Shown here piece after piece: positions 56,718 to 64,000 of a DNA stretch of 64,000 nt (position 1 is the first letter of the stretch; every line of letters begins with the position of its first letter). Below the pieces are notes generated by a model. It did not search any database. It saw only the letters and a list, made by a program, of their open reading frames with translations, and was not told the origin of the DNA. The position numbers were made by a program, and so were the translations under genes. The DNA is taken from contig JAAXZN010000017.1 in the NCBI GenBank assembly GCA_012719855.1, positions 1 through 64,000 on the forward strand, read 5' to 3'. The DNA is from Serratia liquefaciens (GTDB taxonomy: Bacteria; Pseudomonadota; Gammaproteobacteria; Enterobacterales; Enterobacteriaceae).

Positions 56718-57973
56718 TTACTCTCGCGCTTTAACGTCATGGGATAAACCGTGTCCGCAGCGTAACGGCCGGTGCATTCCGCCGGGCCGGTATCATTTTG
56801 CCTGCAGACGATTTCCGGCAGGGGGTAGCGGCTGCTGTCGCTGCAACGCGCTTTGGTGCGGCTGTTGATCACCAGATTGCCTGACTGCATCAGCCCGGCC
56901 TCTACCGGCGCCCGGCAGGTGATGGCGTCGCCGTAGGTGATGCTGGCGGTGCCTTTGCCGTTATTGAGACGGTATTGCAGGCTGGGCCGTTTACCGGTCA
57001 GCGGATCTTTCAACGCCACCGTCGCGCGCCATCTGCCGTTGAGAAAACGGGTGGAGCCGGCCTTGACCGCTTCGGCTGGCAGTACCAGCGAATTTTTGTC
57101 CGCCGGCGGCAACACCACCGGGACGGGCGGCGGCGGCATTAGCGTGGCGTGCGCCAATGGCAGATGCAGTTTGGGGATCGGTTTGGCGACGCGGGCCGGC
57201 AGTGGGGGGCGCGATGGCACCGCCGGAGAGGTGACCGGTTGCCGGTTTGCCTGGTACAGCCAGCCTGCCAGCAGGGCCATAAGGAGCATCACCGGTGCCA
57301 TCCACACATAGCGGCGCCACGGCCTGCGCACCGGCGCGGGGATAATCTCTGGCGTCAGGGCTTCGGGTTCAGCAGCAGGTTGGGGCTCGGGGGCGGCGAC
57401 TGCGCGCGGAGTGGCGGCAATGGGCATCGGTTTTTCTGTCGGCTCCTCGGCTGGGCGCAGACAGGCCAGCGGATCGTCCTGACACTGTGCCTGTGGCCTG
57501 ATAAAGCCCCAAAAGGTCAGCACCGGTTTATCGCCGACCAGATAGACATGGTTGGGATCGGGTATTTGCATCGCCTTGCTTAACAAGGCGCCGAAAAGGC
57601 GTTGGCTGGGATGGTCGGTCGTCTGTGTCTCGGCGATCAGGGCATTGAAGGTTGCCAGGCTGCGCTCCAATTGGCGCACGGCTTGAGCGCGTTGAGCCTC
57701 GTTCGCCGCCAGCCAGGAGGTGACTTTTCCCGGGAAAGGTGAGTACCAATCAATGTGAGTGCCCGCCTCGTTAGGCTGCGGGATCGCCAGACAATCGGCG
57801 GCCGGCTGCTGTTGACGAATGCGCAGGGTTTCCCGCAGCTGCAACGCGCAGGCGTAAACCGGCTGTCCATTCTCGCCCAATGCGAGCACATCATCCAAAC
57901 GGCCACTGCGTAAAAAGGGTTTTCCCACTGCCAAGCACCTTGTCCTGTTACCGATAAACGCATAAACGGTCAT
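56714..57973 (-). CDS. srfA: SrfA, putative membrane-anchored virulence factor
   Basis: 419 aa from ATG 57973; homologues may start at GTG 57928 (VGKPFLRSGRLDDVLALG), and no ribosome-binding site decides clearly. A cytoplasmic N-terminal domain of about 200 residues, one membrane segment (YVWMAPVMLLMALLAGWLY), a proline-rich stretch (PSRPPLPARVAKPIPKL) and a C-terminal exported domain with four cysteines (DAITCRAP, TKARCSDSS, EIVCRQNDTGPAECTG) that could form disulfides. First gene of the srfABC operon. Confidence 0.82.
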   Translation of the reverse strand: MTVYAFIGNRTRCLAVGKPFLRSGRLDDVLALGENGQPVYACALQLRETLRIRQQQPAADCLAIPQPNEAGTHIDWYSPFPGKVTSWLAANEAQRAQAVRQLERSLATFNALIAETQTTDHPSQRLFGALLSKAMQIPDPNHVYLVGDKPVLTFWGFIRPQAQCQDDPLACLRPAEEPTEKPMPIAATPRAVAAPEPQPAAEPEALTPEIIPAPVRRPWRRYVWMAPVMLLMALLAGWLYQANRQPVTSPAVPSRPPLPARVAKPIPKLHLPLAHATLMPPPPVPVVLPPADKNSLVLPAEAVKAGSTRFLNGRWRATVALKDPLTGKRPSLQYRLNNGKGTASITYGDAITCRAPVEAGLMQSGNLVINSRTKARCSDSSRYPLPEIVCRQNDTGPAECTGRYAADTVYPMTLKRESK

Positions 57974-58092
57974 GGTAACCCGCGAACTAAAGCGGCAAAC
58001 GGCCAAGGACAGGCGTAAAAAGGCACCTCTTGCTTTAATGGGCGTGTTTTTGGAAATGCTTGAGGCGATGTTCCGTCGAGCTAAGCAGTAAG

Positions 58093-58515
58093 CTAGGCCT
58101 TGTGCGTCGACAGCAGGATGCTGGTTTCGGTGCTGGAAATGCCGGCAATACGCCGAATACGGCCGAGGATTTTGTCGAAGTTCTCCAGGCTGTCGGTGCG
58201 GATCTCCACCAGAATGTCCCACTTGCCGTTGGTGGTGTGCAGGGTAAACACCGCAGGCTCGCCGCGCAGCTGTTGCAACACGCTTTGCGCCTTGGTGCCT
58301 TCTACCGCCACGGACATCCAGGCGCGGATGCGGTTGTGCTCCACACCCGGTTTTACGCGGATGGTGTAACCGGTAATGATCCCTTGCGCTTCCAGCGCCT
58401 CAATTCTCTTTTGCACCGTAGCGCGCGAAACCCGGACCTTGTTGGCTATTTCGGTCACCGAGCTACGGGCGTTTTCGCGCAGCAGCGCGAGGATTTGGTG
58501 ATCGGTATCGTTCAT
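58093..58515 (-). CDS. Lrp/AsnC-family transcriptional regulator
   Basis: 140 aa from ATG 58515 (MNDTDHQILALLRENARSS), the usual Lrp/AsnC start; the longer frame to 58608 is not typical. N-terminal HTH (SVTEIANKVRVSRATVQKRIEALE), C-terminal RAM ligand-binding domain (AVFTLHTTNGKWDILVEI). It is divergent from the ctlX-like gene with about 134 bp between starts, so it probably controls it in response to an amino acid, perhaps arginine or citrulline (inference). Confidence 0.92.
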   Translation of the reverse strand: MNDTDHQILALLRENARSSVTEIANKVRVSRATVQKRIEALEAQGIITGYTIRVKPGVEHNRIRAWMSVAVEGTKAQSVLQQLRGEPAVFTLHTTNGKWDILVEIRTDSLENFDKILGRIRRIAGISSTETSILLSTHKA

Positions 58516-58649
58516 GGTGGCAAAGTGTCGGTTGGCGGTGGCGATTTGTAAAAATATAGAGCAATTTAGCCAGTTATCACACTGTTTGGCGTCAAATTGA
58601 TTTTCCATAATAGGGTCGCGTTGCTACCCCGATCCCTGTGAGAAACATC

Positions 58650-59597
58650 ATGCAAACCACCCAAACAGTTTTTATGGTCCGGCCCTCCGGTTTTGCCGCC
58701 AATCAAGAAACCCGGCACAGCAATTTCTTCCAAAAAACCACGGAAAATAATGAAAATCAGGCGATGGGGGCATTAATTGCCTTTAATGACTACGTCGATG
58801 CACTGACGCAAGCCGGTATCGACGTCACGGTGATTGACGATGCCGGCGGGCAAGAAACTCCGGATGCGCTATTTCCCAATAACTGGATTGCACTGCTGGC
58901 TGACGGCAGCCTGTTCACCTTCCCGATGGAAGCGAAGAACCGACGACGGGAGCGCCGTCAGGACATTATCACGCAGCTTGCCAATGCGTTTGTGGTTGAA
59001 CGCCAAATTGATCTTTCCGCCCACGAAATGGCGGGGCGCTTTCTGGAGGGCACCGGATCGCTGATCCTGGATCATCCTCATAAGCTGGCCTATGCCTGTC
59101 TGTCGTCACGCAGCTCGCCGGAGGTAGGCCGCGAATTTGAACGACACTCTGGCTATCAGATTGTCTGGTTTGAGGCTGCGGACCGCCATCATCGGCCCAT
59201 CTATCACACCAACGTGATGCTGAGCGTCGGGGTGAAATATGCCATTGTTTGCCTTGAAAGCATTCGCAACGAAACCCAAAAAGGCACGCTGATCGCCACG
59301 CTGCAACGCAGCGGGAAAACCATTGTTGACGTCAGTTTTGCCCAGATGGAAGCCTTTGCCTGCAACGTACTGGAGCTGCAGGCCAAAGACGGCCACCCGG
59401 TTTACGCCATGTCTACCCGGGCCTGGTCCCACTTCACTGCGCAGCAACAGGCGCTGATCGGCGACTATGCCCGCCTGGCGCTCGGGCCGATTGATATCAT
59501 TGAAGATCTGGGCGGCGGCGGGGCGCGGTGCATGCTGGCGGAGATTTTCCTGCCACGGAAACTCGCCCGGCCTGACCCCGTCGGTCGCTCAGTTTAA
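58650..59597 (+). CDS. ctlX: Arginine deiminase-related amidinohydrolase (CtlX type)
   Basis: 315 aa from ATG 58650. Guanidino-group-modifying fold: PNNWIALLADGSLFTFPM, FLEGTGSLILDH, catalytic H186 in YHTNVMLSVG and nucleophile C294 near the end (GGGGARCMLAEIFLP). It matches the CtlX group, described as citrulline-utilisation hydrolases, more closely than classic ADI. The substrate is likely a ureido or guanidino amino acid. Adjacent divergent Lrp/AsnC regulator. Confidence 0.8.
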   Translation: MQTTQTVFMVRPSGFAANQETRHSNFFQKTTENNENQAMGALIAFNDYVDALTQAGIDVTVIDDAGGQETPDALFPNNWIALLADGSLFTFPMEAKNRRRERRQDIITQLANAFVVERQIDLSAHEMAGRFLEGTGSLILDHPHKLAYACLSSRSSPEVGREFERHSGYQIVWFEAADRHHRPIYHTNVMLSVGVKYAIVCLESIRNETQKGTLIATLQRSGKTIVDVSFAQMEAFACNVLELQAKDGHPVYAMSTRAWSHFTAQQQALIGDYARLALGPIDIIEDLGGGGARCMLAEIFLPRKLARPDPVGRSV

Positions 59598-60200
59598 TCC
59601 CAATTGATTCAGCAGCATTTTGTTCAATTCAATGCTTTTGTGGACGTTCAGTTTGCGCATCGCCGAGCGCTTATGGGCGCTGATGGTCTTCTGGCTGCGT
59701 TGCAGCATGCCGGCGATGGTGCAGGCGGACATACCGGAGCTCATCAGCTTCAGCACCTTTTTTTCGCAGCTGCTCAGGGCGGCAATACGACACTGACGGC
59801 ATTTCCAGATGCCGCTGGCGTGCAGGGCGACCCAGGGCTGCTGGCAGAAACGCTCCAACGCCAGCTGCAGTTTGGCGCGGATGACGGCGTCATCATCGCG
59901 CCGATGAATGCTAAACAGCGCCGGGTGCTTGTGCTCATAGTGGGCATCGCGGTCGTTGAGGATCAGCACGGTCATTTGCCGGTGGCGGGGTATCTGATAA
60001 GGGCTTTGATAGCAATGAGCGCAGCCGCAACTGTCTTCCAGCGTGCGAAAGACGATTTCTATCGGCTCCATATTCTGCAAGCCGGCCGAGGCGCTGCGGC
60101 TGCTTGCATTCAGGTTATGAAGGTAATCTTCCACCAGCAGGCGCAGCCCGAGCTGATAAAATTTATCGCTACCCAACAGGGTGAACCGGATATTAAGCAT
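59589..60200 (-). CDS. LuxR-type HTH regulator with cysteine motifs, fimbrial operon
   Basis: 203 aa. C-terminal GerE/LuxR HTH (LSSCEKKVLKLMSSGMSACTIAGMLQRS). No recognisable receiver or autoinducer domain; the N-terminal part instead has CGCAHC near residue 60 and CRQC near 135, plus further cysteines, which could bind a metal or act as a redox switch. It is the last gene of the fimbrial operon, 2 bp after the membrane enzyme gene, and probably regulates fimbriae or the switch to motility (inference). It overlaps the convergent ctlX gene by 9 bp. Confidence 0.85.
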   Translation of the reverse strand: MLNIRFTLLGSDKFYQLGLRLLVEDYLHNLNASSRSASAGLQNMEPIEIVFRTLEDSCGCAHCYQSPYQIPRHRQMTVLILNDRDAHYEHKHPALFSIHRRDDDAVIRAKLQLALERFCQQPWVALHASGIWKCRQCRIAALSSCEKKVLKLMSSGMSACTIAGMLQRSQKTISAHKRSAMRKLNVHKSIELNKMLLNQLGLN

Positions 60201-60202
60201 AG

Positions 60203-61837
60203 TTACTCCTCAAAGCGCGCATCGTGCGGAAACAGTCGCTTGGCCTGGCGTTGCAGATCGGCGGCTCGCTGGGGCTGTTGCAGTAACCGGCTGACCGCCA
60301 TCAAATTGATGTAAATATTGGCGTCCGGCCGTACGAGGATTTCGTTTTCCGCCCACTGCCGGTAGTTCAGCAACGTAGCGACATCTTGGGTTTGCGGGTA
60401 TTGCAGCAGCTGTCGCAACTGGACGTCATAGTCGTAACGGACCTGCCAGGGCGTTGGCGTGACGACCTGGCTCATGGAGCCGAATTGCCGCAGGCCACTT
60501 TTTTCCACCGCGGTAATGATCAGCGCGCTGTGCAGGCCGTTAAGCAGATACGGCACCATCAATGCAGCGATGCCCGCGGTGGTCAGCCGCAGCGGGAGTT
60601 GCAAACGGGAGGGCAGCGGCAAACGGCGAGGAACGTCGCCAACGCGCAGGATAGCCAGCAGCAGCACCGCATGGGCGGCAGAGAGGTAAAGCGGGTATTC
60701 CACCATCATGTGCAGCAGGATCGGCAACGCCGCCAGCCAGGGCGCGGGGCGTAACGCCGGGGCGCGGGTGCGCCGCAGCAAACGCCACAGCCCCCAGACG
60801 ATCAGGGCGATACCGATCAGGCTCAACAGGCCGCCTTCGATGCCCCACAGCAAGATTTCGTTGTGTGGGTGGCTGATGGCAACGCTTTCCATGCCGCTGC
60901 TGTGAGTGGTGTAGAAATGATGCAGAAAATCGTGCTGAAAATGGCCGTAACCCCAGCCCAACCAAGGGCGTTCGGCGATCATGCGCAGGGCCTCCTGCCA
61001 GTAAGCCAGCCGATAAAAAATCGGCTCCGCCACGGTGATTGCCCGCGTGGCGCCATTCAGCATCACCAGCAACAGTCCGGCGGTTACCCCGGCCATCAAC
61101 AACCGCAGGGCGATGCCGGCGCGACGGCGGTTAAGGCGGTACAACATCCACAGTTGGAGCGGTGACAGCAGCGCTGCCGCCAGCAGTCCGACGCGTGAGG
61201 CGATAACGATCAACAACAGCGGTGCCAGCACCAGCATGGCGGCGGCCAGCCATTGCAGACTGCGCGACAAAGGGCGACGGGTGCTCAGCAGATACAGTGC
61301 CAGCGCCAGGCCGGTGGCCATAAAGCTGGCCATCAGGTTCCACTGTTGGAAGATGCCGTAAGGGCGGTTTTTCAGGGTGTTGTAGCCGATCCAGTTGCCC
61401 GGCTGCAGCAGGCTGTATTGCACCAGCCCCAGCAAGGCTTCGATGACCGTCGCTGCCAGCAGCAGCATCAATAGCCTGCGCCGCCGCAGGCGGTCGAGTG
61501 GAATTTGCAGCAGCGCAAAGTAGGCCAGAACGCCCAGCGCCAGCCCCATCAGGCGCGGCAGGGCCTCGCTCAACCAGGGCTGCTGTGCCCACAACAGCGG
61601 CAAGAGCAAAATCAGGCTGCCTGACGCCAGCAGGTTAAAGAAGCCGGAAGTGACCAGCGGCGGACGGCTGAACAGCATCGCACCCACGATCAACAGGGCG
61701 ATAAAGATCCCGCCGACCAGATTCCACGGCAGATAGAATCCGCTGCCGCCGCGATTGGGCCAGTAAATGTGCATGGCGATCAGGCAATAAAATGCCGCCA
61801 GCCCGAATAACCAGGCCACTTTGGGTTTGGACATCAT
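60203..61837 (-). CDS. Polytopic Wzy_C/PglL-type O-oligosaccharyltransferase-like protein
   Basis: 544 aa with about 11-12 membrane segments and a C-terminal soluble region with helical-repeat character (MAVSRLLQQPQRAADLQRQAK). Two motifs point to the O-antigen ligase/PglL superfamily: NRPYGIFQQWNLMASF, like the R-P-x-G-x-x-x-Q-x-N signature of bacterial O-oligosaccharyltransferases, and HPHNEILLWGIEGGLLSL with the PHNxxL core. PglL enzymes transfer glycans to proteins such as pilins. Its position inside a fimbrial operon makes glycosylation of a fimbrial subunit plausible, but WaaL-type ligase activity cannot be excluded. Confidence 0.8.
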   Translation of the reverse strand: MMSKPKVAWLFGLAAFYCLIAMHIYWPNRGGSGFYLPWNLVGGIFIALLIVGAMLFSRPPLVTSGFFNLLASGSLILLLPLLWAQQPWLSEALPRLMGLALGVLAYFALLQIPLDRLRRRRLLMLLLAATVIEALLGLVQYSLLQPGNWIGYNTLKNRPYGIFQQWNLMASFMATGLALALYLLSTRRPLSRSLQWLAAAMLVLAPLLLIVIASRVGLLAAALLSPLQLWMLYRLNRRRAGIALRLLMAGVTAGLLLVMLNGATRAITVAEPIFYRLAYWQEALRMIAERPWLGWGYGHFQHDFLHHFYTTHSSGMESVAISHPHNEILLWGIEGGLLSLIGIALIVWGLWRLLRRTRAPALRPAPWLAALPILLHMMVEYPLYLSAAHAVLLLAILRVGDVPRRLPLPSRLQLPLRLTTAGIAALMVPYLLNGLHSALIITAVEKSGLRQFGSMSQVVTPTPWQVRYDYDVQLRQLLQYPQTQDVATLLNYRQWAENEILVRPDANIYINLMAVSRLLQQPQRAADLQRQAKRLFPHDARFEE

Positions 61838-61859
61838 GACGTGTTCCTGCGGCGCCGAC

Positions 61860-62399
61860 TTACTGATAAGCCAGTACGAAATTGGCTACCGAGCTGAATT
61901 CACCCTCGGTAATGGTTTTATTCTGTATCGCGCTGGGATGGCCCTGCACATAGGCGGTGAAATTCAGGATATTGGCGCCGTCCTGCAATGTCACCGCGCT
62001 GGTGGCCTGGTTCAAATCAATGTCCGCGCCCTTGCTGTCAAACAGGGCGATCGCGGCACCGTTGGCGCCGTTATTGATCGCCAGCTTGCCCGGCAGTTCG
62101 CTGTCCTCGTTCCCGCTGAAGGTGACATTGACGGTTTTGAACACCGCCGTTTTGCAGTCGGTCAGCTTGATGTTGAACGGCACCGGGTTGCTATGGCCGT
62201 AGCGGTACAGGGTTTTGACGATCACCGTGTCCATTTCCACCACCTGATCGGCCGACTGCGGTTCGATATTGCAGGGGCGACTCACCACGGTGCCGTGGAA
62301 CTGCAGCGGTGAGCCGACCAGCTCGGTGTCCGCCAGCGTCGGCACCGCCGAAAAAATTAGCGGCGTGCAACTGAGCATCGCTAAAGCGCGTAAACGCAT
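61860..62399 (-). CDS. Fimbrial subunit (type 1/P-pilus pilin family)
   Basis: 179 aa. Signal peptide MRLRALAMLSCTPLIFSAVPTLA (as two short runs), then a pilin domain with LQFHGTVVSRPCNIEPQSADQ, a second Cys in FNIKLTDCKTA forming the usual disulfide, and a C-terminal EGEFSSVANFVLAYQ beta strand with the penultimate Tyr typical of donor-strand-exchange pilins. It would be assembled by chaperone-usher machinery encoded beyond the right edge. Spacing of 18 bp to the gene before it. Confidence 0.9.
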   Translation of the reverse strand: MRLRALAMLSCTPLIFSAVPTLADTELVGSPLQFHGTVVSRPCNIEPQSADQVVEMDTVIVKTLYRYGHSNPVPFNIKLTDCKTAVFKTVNVTFSGNEDSELPGKLAINNGANGAAIALFDSKGADIDLNQATSAVTLQDGANILNFTAYVQGHPSAIQNKTITEGEFSSVANFVLAYQ

Positions 62400-62417
62400 C
62401 GTCTGTTTCTCCCTGAA

Positions 62418-63422
62418 TTACTCGAAGGCCGCCACAATGGTGGCAGAGGCGTTGAATTCCCCTTCCGCGATTTCTTTACCGCCGTTGGCCAACGGCGCGG
62501 CAACCAGGTTCCAGCTACCGCCGTTACCGATATTCGATACCGGGTAAAACTCATTCGGGATCACCAACTGGCCGTTATGTTTGATCTCGATACCGAGGTC
62601 GGTTTTATCGGTTTTAAATGCGTTATTGGTGAAGGGCGCCGGGGTGCCGGAGACCGCCAGTTTGATATTCAGCGTGCCGTCCTCGAAGCTGCCGCCTTCA
62701 CATTGGAAGCGCACCGGAATGCTTTGCGGGTAGCTGGCACCGTTCAGGTTGCTGCCGCCGATTTCGCCGAACTCGACGTTGATCAGTTGGCCTTCGTTCA
62801 CCACGCATTTATCCGGCACGTAGAGAATGGCGGACTGAATAAACACCTGCGCCATCGGGTTGGGGCCGAAACCGGCGTCGGTTGACCCTAAGCGGCCATA
62901 CATCTCGATGATCTGCCGGTCGTTGATCTGTACGCCGTTGATGATTTTTTTGCGTACCCGGAAGGTGACCTTGCCTTTGGATCCACTTTCGTAGTTATTG
63001 ATTTGCGCATATGGCGGATTGCAAGAGTGGTTGGTGTATTCATTTGAGACGTTATAAAACGGCACGGTGACATAGGCTTTTTTATTGCCGGCGATCCAAA
63101 CCTCGGCTTTTAGGTCCAGATAGTCATTCAGTTTCAAATAGCCATTGCCGTAGTCGGATGCGGGCAATGCCGAGTCCGATTTATAAAAGTGCGGGCTACG
63201 GGGGATCGGCGTATCGCAATAGGCCTTACCGGTATATTGGCCACCTAATGAATAGGGAAACTCTTTGGTAAAACCGACCTTGTTGGTGATATTGCTTTCA
63301 TTCAGGTCGATATAAAACGGTTTTGCTCCGCCGTCCGGCGTCACGTAGCCGTTGGCCCAGACGGCCGGAGCCGTCAGCGCCAGTGCCAGCGGCAGGCAGG
63401 AGTTAAGGTAGGTTTTTTTCAT
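62418..63422 (-). CDS. Fimbrial tip or adhesin-like subunit, two-domain
   Basis: 334 aa from ATG 63422 (MKKTYLNSCLPLALALTAPAVWA signal region as two runs); the frame's extension to 63527 overlaps the preceding subunit and is unlikely. The N-terminal ~170 residues are unlike pilins and contain four cysteines that could define a receptor-binding domain. The C-terminal ~150 residues are a pilin domain (CVVNEGQLINVEFGEIGGSNLNG, C-terminal EGEFNASATIVAAFE). The two-domain form suggests the tip adhesin; ligand unknown. Part of the fimbrial operon. Confidence 0.82.
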   Translation of the reverse strand: MKKTYLNSCLPLALALTAPAVWANGYVTPDGGAKPFYIDLNESNITNKVGFTKEFPYSLGGQYTGKAYCDTPIPRSPHFYKSDSALPASDYGNGYLKLNDYLDLKAEVWIAGNKKAYVTVPFYNVSNEYTNHSCNPPYAQINNYESGSKGKVTFRVRKKIINGVQINDRQIIEMYGRLGSTDAGFGPNPMAQVFIQSAILYVPDKCVVNEGQLINVEFGEIGGSNLNGASYPQSIPVRFQCEGGSFEDGTLNIKLAVSGTPAPFTNNAFKTDKTDLGIEIKHNGQLVIPNEFYPVSNIGNGGSWNLVAAPLANGGKEIAEGEFNASATIVAAFE

Positions 63423-63436
63423 CGCGTTTGTGAACC

Positions 63437-64000
63437 TCACAGGTAAATCACCTGAATGTGCGCCACGCCGGAAAAACCGGCCGCCATCACCGCTCGCTGC
63501 GTGGATTCCACGCTGGCGCTGAACCACAGCGTATTGCTGCCGGGCTGCAGAATGTAAGGCCGGCTCTGCTGGTTGAGCGACAGCGCATGGCCCTGCTGAT
63601 CCTTCAAACGCAGGCCGATGCCCTGTACGCCGCCGTGCAGTTTCAGCAGATCGGGGTTGTTGATATCGCTTTCGCCGAGAAACACCAGCGTGGCGGCCTG
63701 CTCACCCTGCAAGTAGAGCTGCCCGGCATCGCCGTTGCGCTGCCCGGCCGGGTTATCCGCCAAGGCTTTGGCCCCCAGCAGGCAGTTGCGGAACGAGAGG
63801 CGAAAACGCACCGGCGTACTCTGATCGCCGGCATTTTGGAAGTCGCGCGCGTTAACATCGCCCAAATCAATCGACTGATCCTGGCTGTCCGGCGTCAGGC
63901 TGCACGGGGAACTGAGCAGGCCGCCATGAAAGCTGACGGTGCCGGTGGTGCCTTGGATCACGCCCAATGGCGTAGCCGCCGTCGCGCTGCCGCTAACCAG
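63437..64000 (-). CDS. Fimbrial subunit, 5' end beyond the window
   Basis: The frame is open to the right edge. At the edge it reads ...LVSGSATAATPLGV, the end of a signal peptide, then a pilin domain: GTVSFHGGLLSSPCSLTPDSQDQSIDLG, a second Cys in FRLSFRNCLLG, and the C-terminal AVMAAGFSGVAHIQVIYL strand. About 175 residues of mature minor pilin. The reported internal start at 63967 is a TTG inside the signal region and is not the true start. First visible gene of the operon that continues to the right. Confidence 0.88.
   Translation of the reverse strand: MVSGSATAATPLGVIQGTTGTVSFHGGLLSSPCSLTPDSQDQSIDLGDVNARDFQNAGDQSTPVRFRLSFRNCLLGAKALADNPAGQRNGDAGQLYLQGEQAATLVFLGESDINNPDLLKLHGGVQGIGLRLKDQQGHALSLNQQSRPYILQPGSNTLWFSASVESTQRAVMAAGFSGVAHIQVIYL

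Noticed and set aside
1-64000. CRISPR arrays, tRNA or rRNA genes
   Set aside because: No regularly spaced repeats and no tRNA-like or rRNA-like sequence noticed on either strand.

Overview
The window looks like a chromosome segment of a Serratia species, or a very close enterobacterial relative. The evidence is conserved housekeeping synteny and product types; no database search was possible. The familiar enterobacterial block gor - rlmJ - prlC - rsmJ - uspA - uspB - pitA - yhiN is present in its usual relative order. It is interrupted by blocks seen in Serratia-type genomes: an amidase/LysR pair, an ABC sugar importer with a pentulose kinase, gdhA, the srfABC genes, and a chaperone-usher fimbrial operon.

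Layout. 1-169: the last beta strands of an autotransporter. 0.6-3.7 kb: a regulatory locus with a BetR-type HTH protein carrying a C-terminal receiver domain, converging on a two-gene operon (exported cysteine-free pterin-fold protein, then a hybrid sensor kinase). 3.75-4.86 kb: an AT-rich gap with no convincing gene. 4.86-23.9 kb: a hybrid NRPS/PKS biosynthetic cluster on the + strand, with domain order A-T-C | A-T | KS-AT-KR-DH-ACP | C-A-T-TE. It continues with an EmrB-type exporter, a small membrane protein, an MDR-family reductase and an EmrA/HlyD-type adaptor. I do not recognise the cluster as one for a named compound. Its second gene has an in-frame TGA at codon 50. 23.9-32.8 kb: gor, rlmJ, an ASCH-domain gene, LysR and its divergent amidase, a HIT protein, prlC and rsmJ. 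32.9-41.7 kb: an exported 5'-nucleotidase-like enzyme, then a minus-strand operon (binding protein, ATPase, two permeases, ribulokinase-like FGGY kinase, SIS isomerase). 42-49.9 kb: gdhA, uspA, an IS200/IS605-type element inserted between uspA and uspB (intact TnpB, frameshifted TnpA), uspB, pitA and yhiN. 50.1-51.5 kb: an unknown protein and a VOC protein. 51.6-58 kb: srfA-srfB-srfC, translationally coupled. 58-59.6 kb: an Lrp/AsnC regulator divergent from a CtlX-type amidinohydrolase. 59.6-64 kb: the distal end of a fimbrial operon whose last two genes are a PglL/Wzy_C-type membrane enzyme and a cysteine-rich LuxR-type regulator.

How the parts may work together. In the biosynthetic cluster, an unusual starter is loaded and condensed with a second amino acid whose pocket residues look glutamine-like. 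The chain is extended by one malonyl unit, which KR/DH and possibly the free-standing reductase would reduce, then condensed with a third building block and released by the thioesterase. EmrB/EmrA-type proteins would export it. If the nonsense codon is real and not read through, the line is broken. The regulatory locus beside it may sense an envelope signal, but no link to the cluster is visible in the sequence. The fimbrial operon may include its own glycosylation enzyme.
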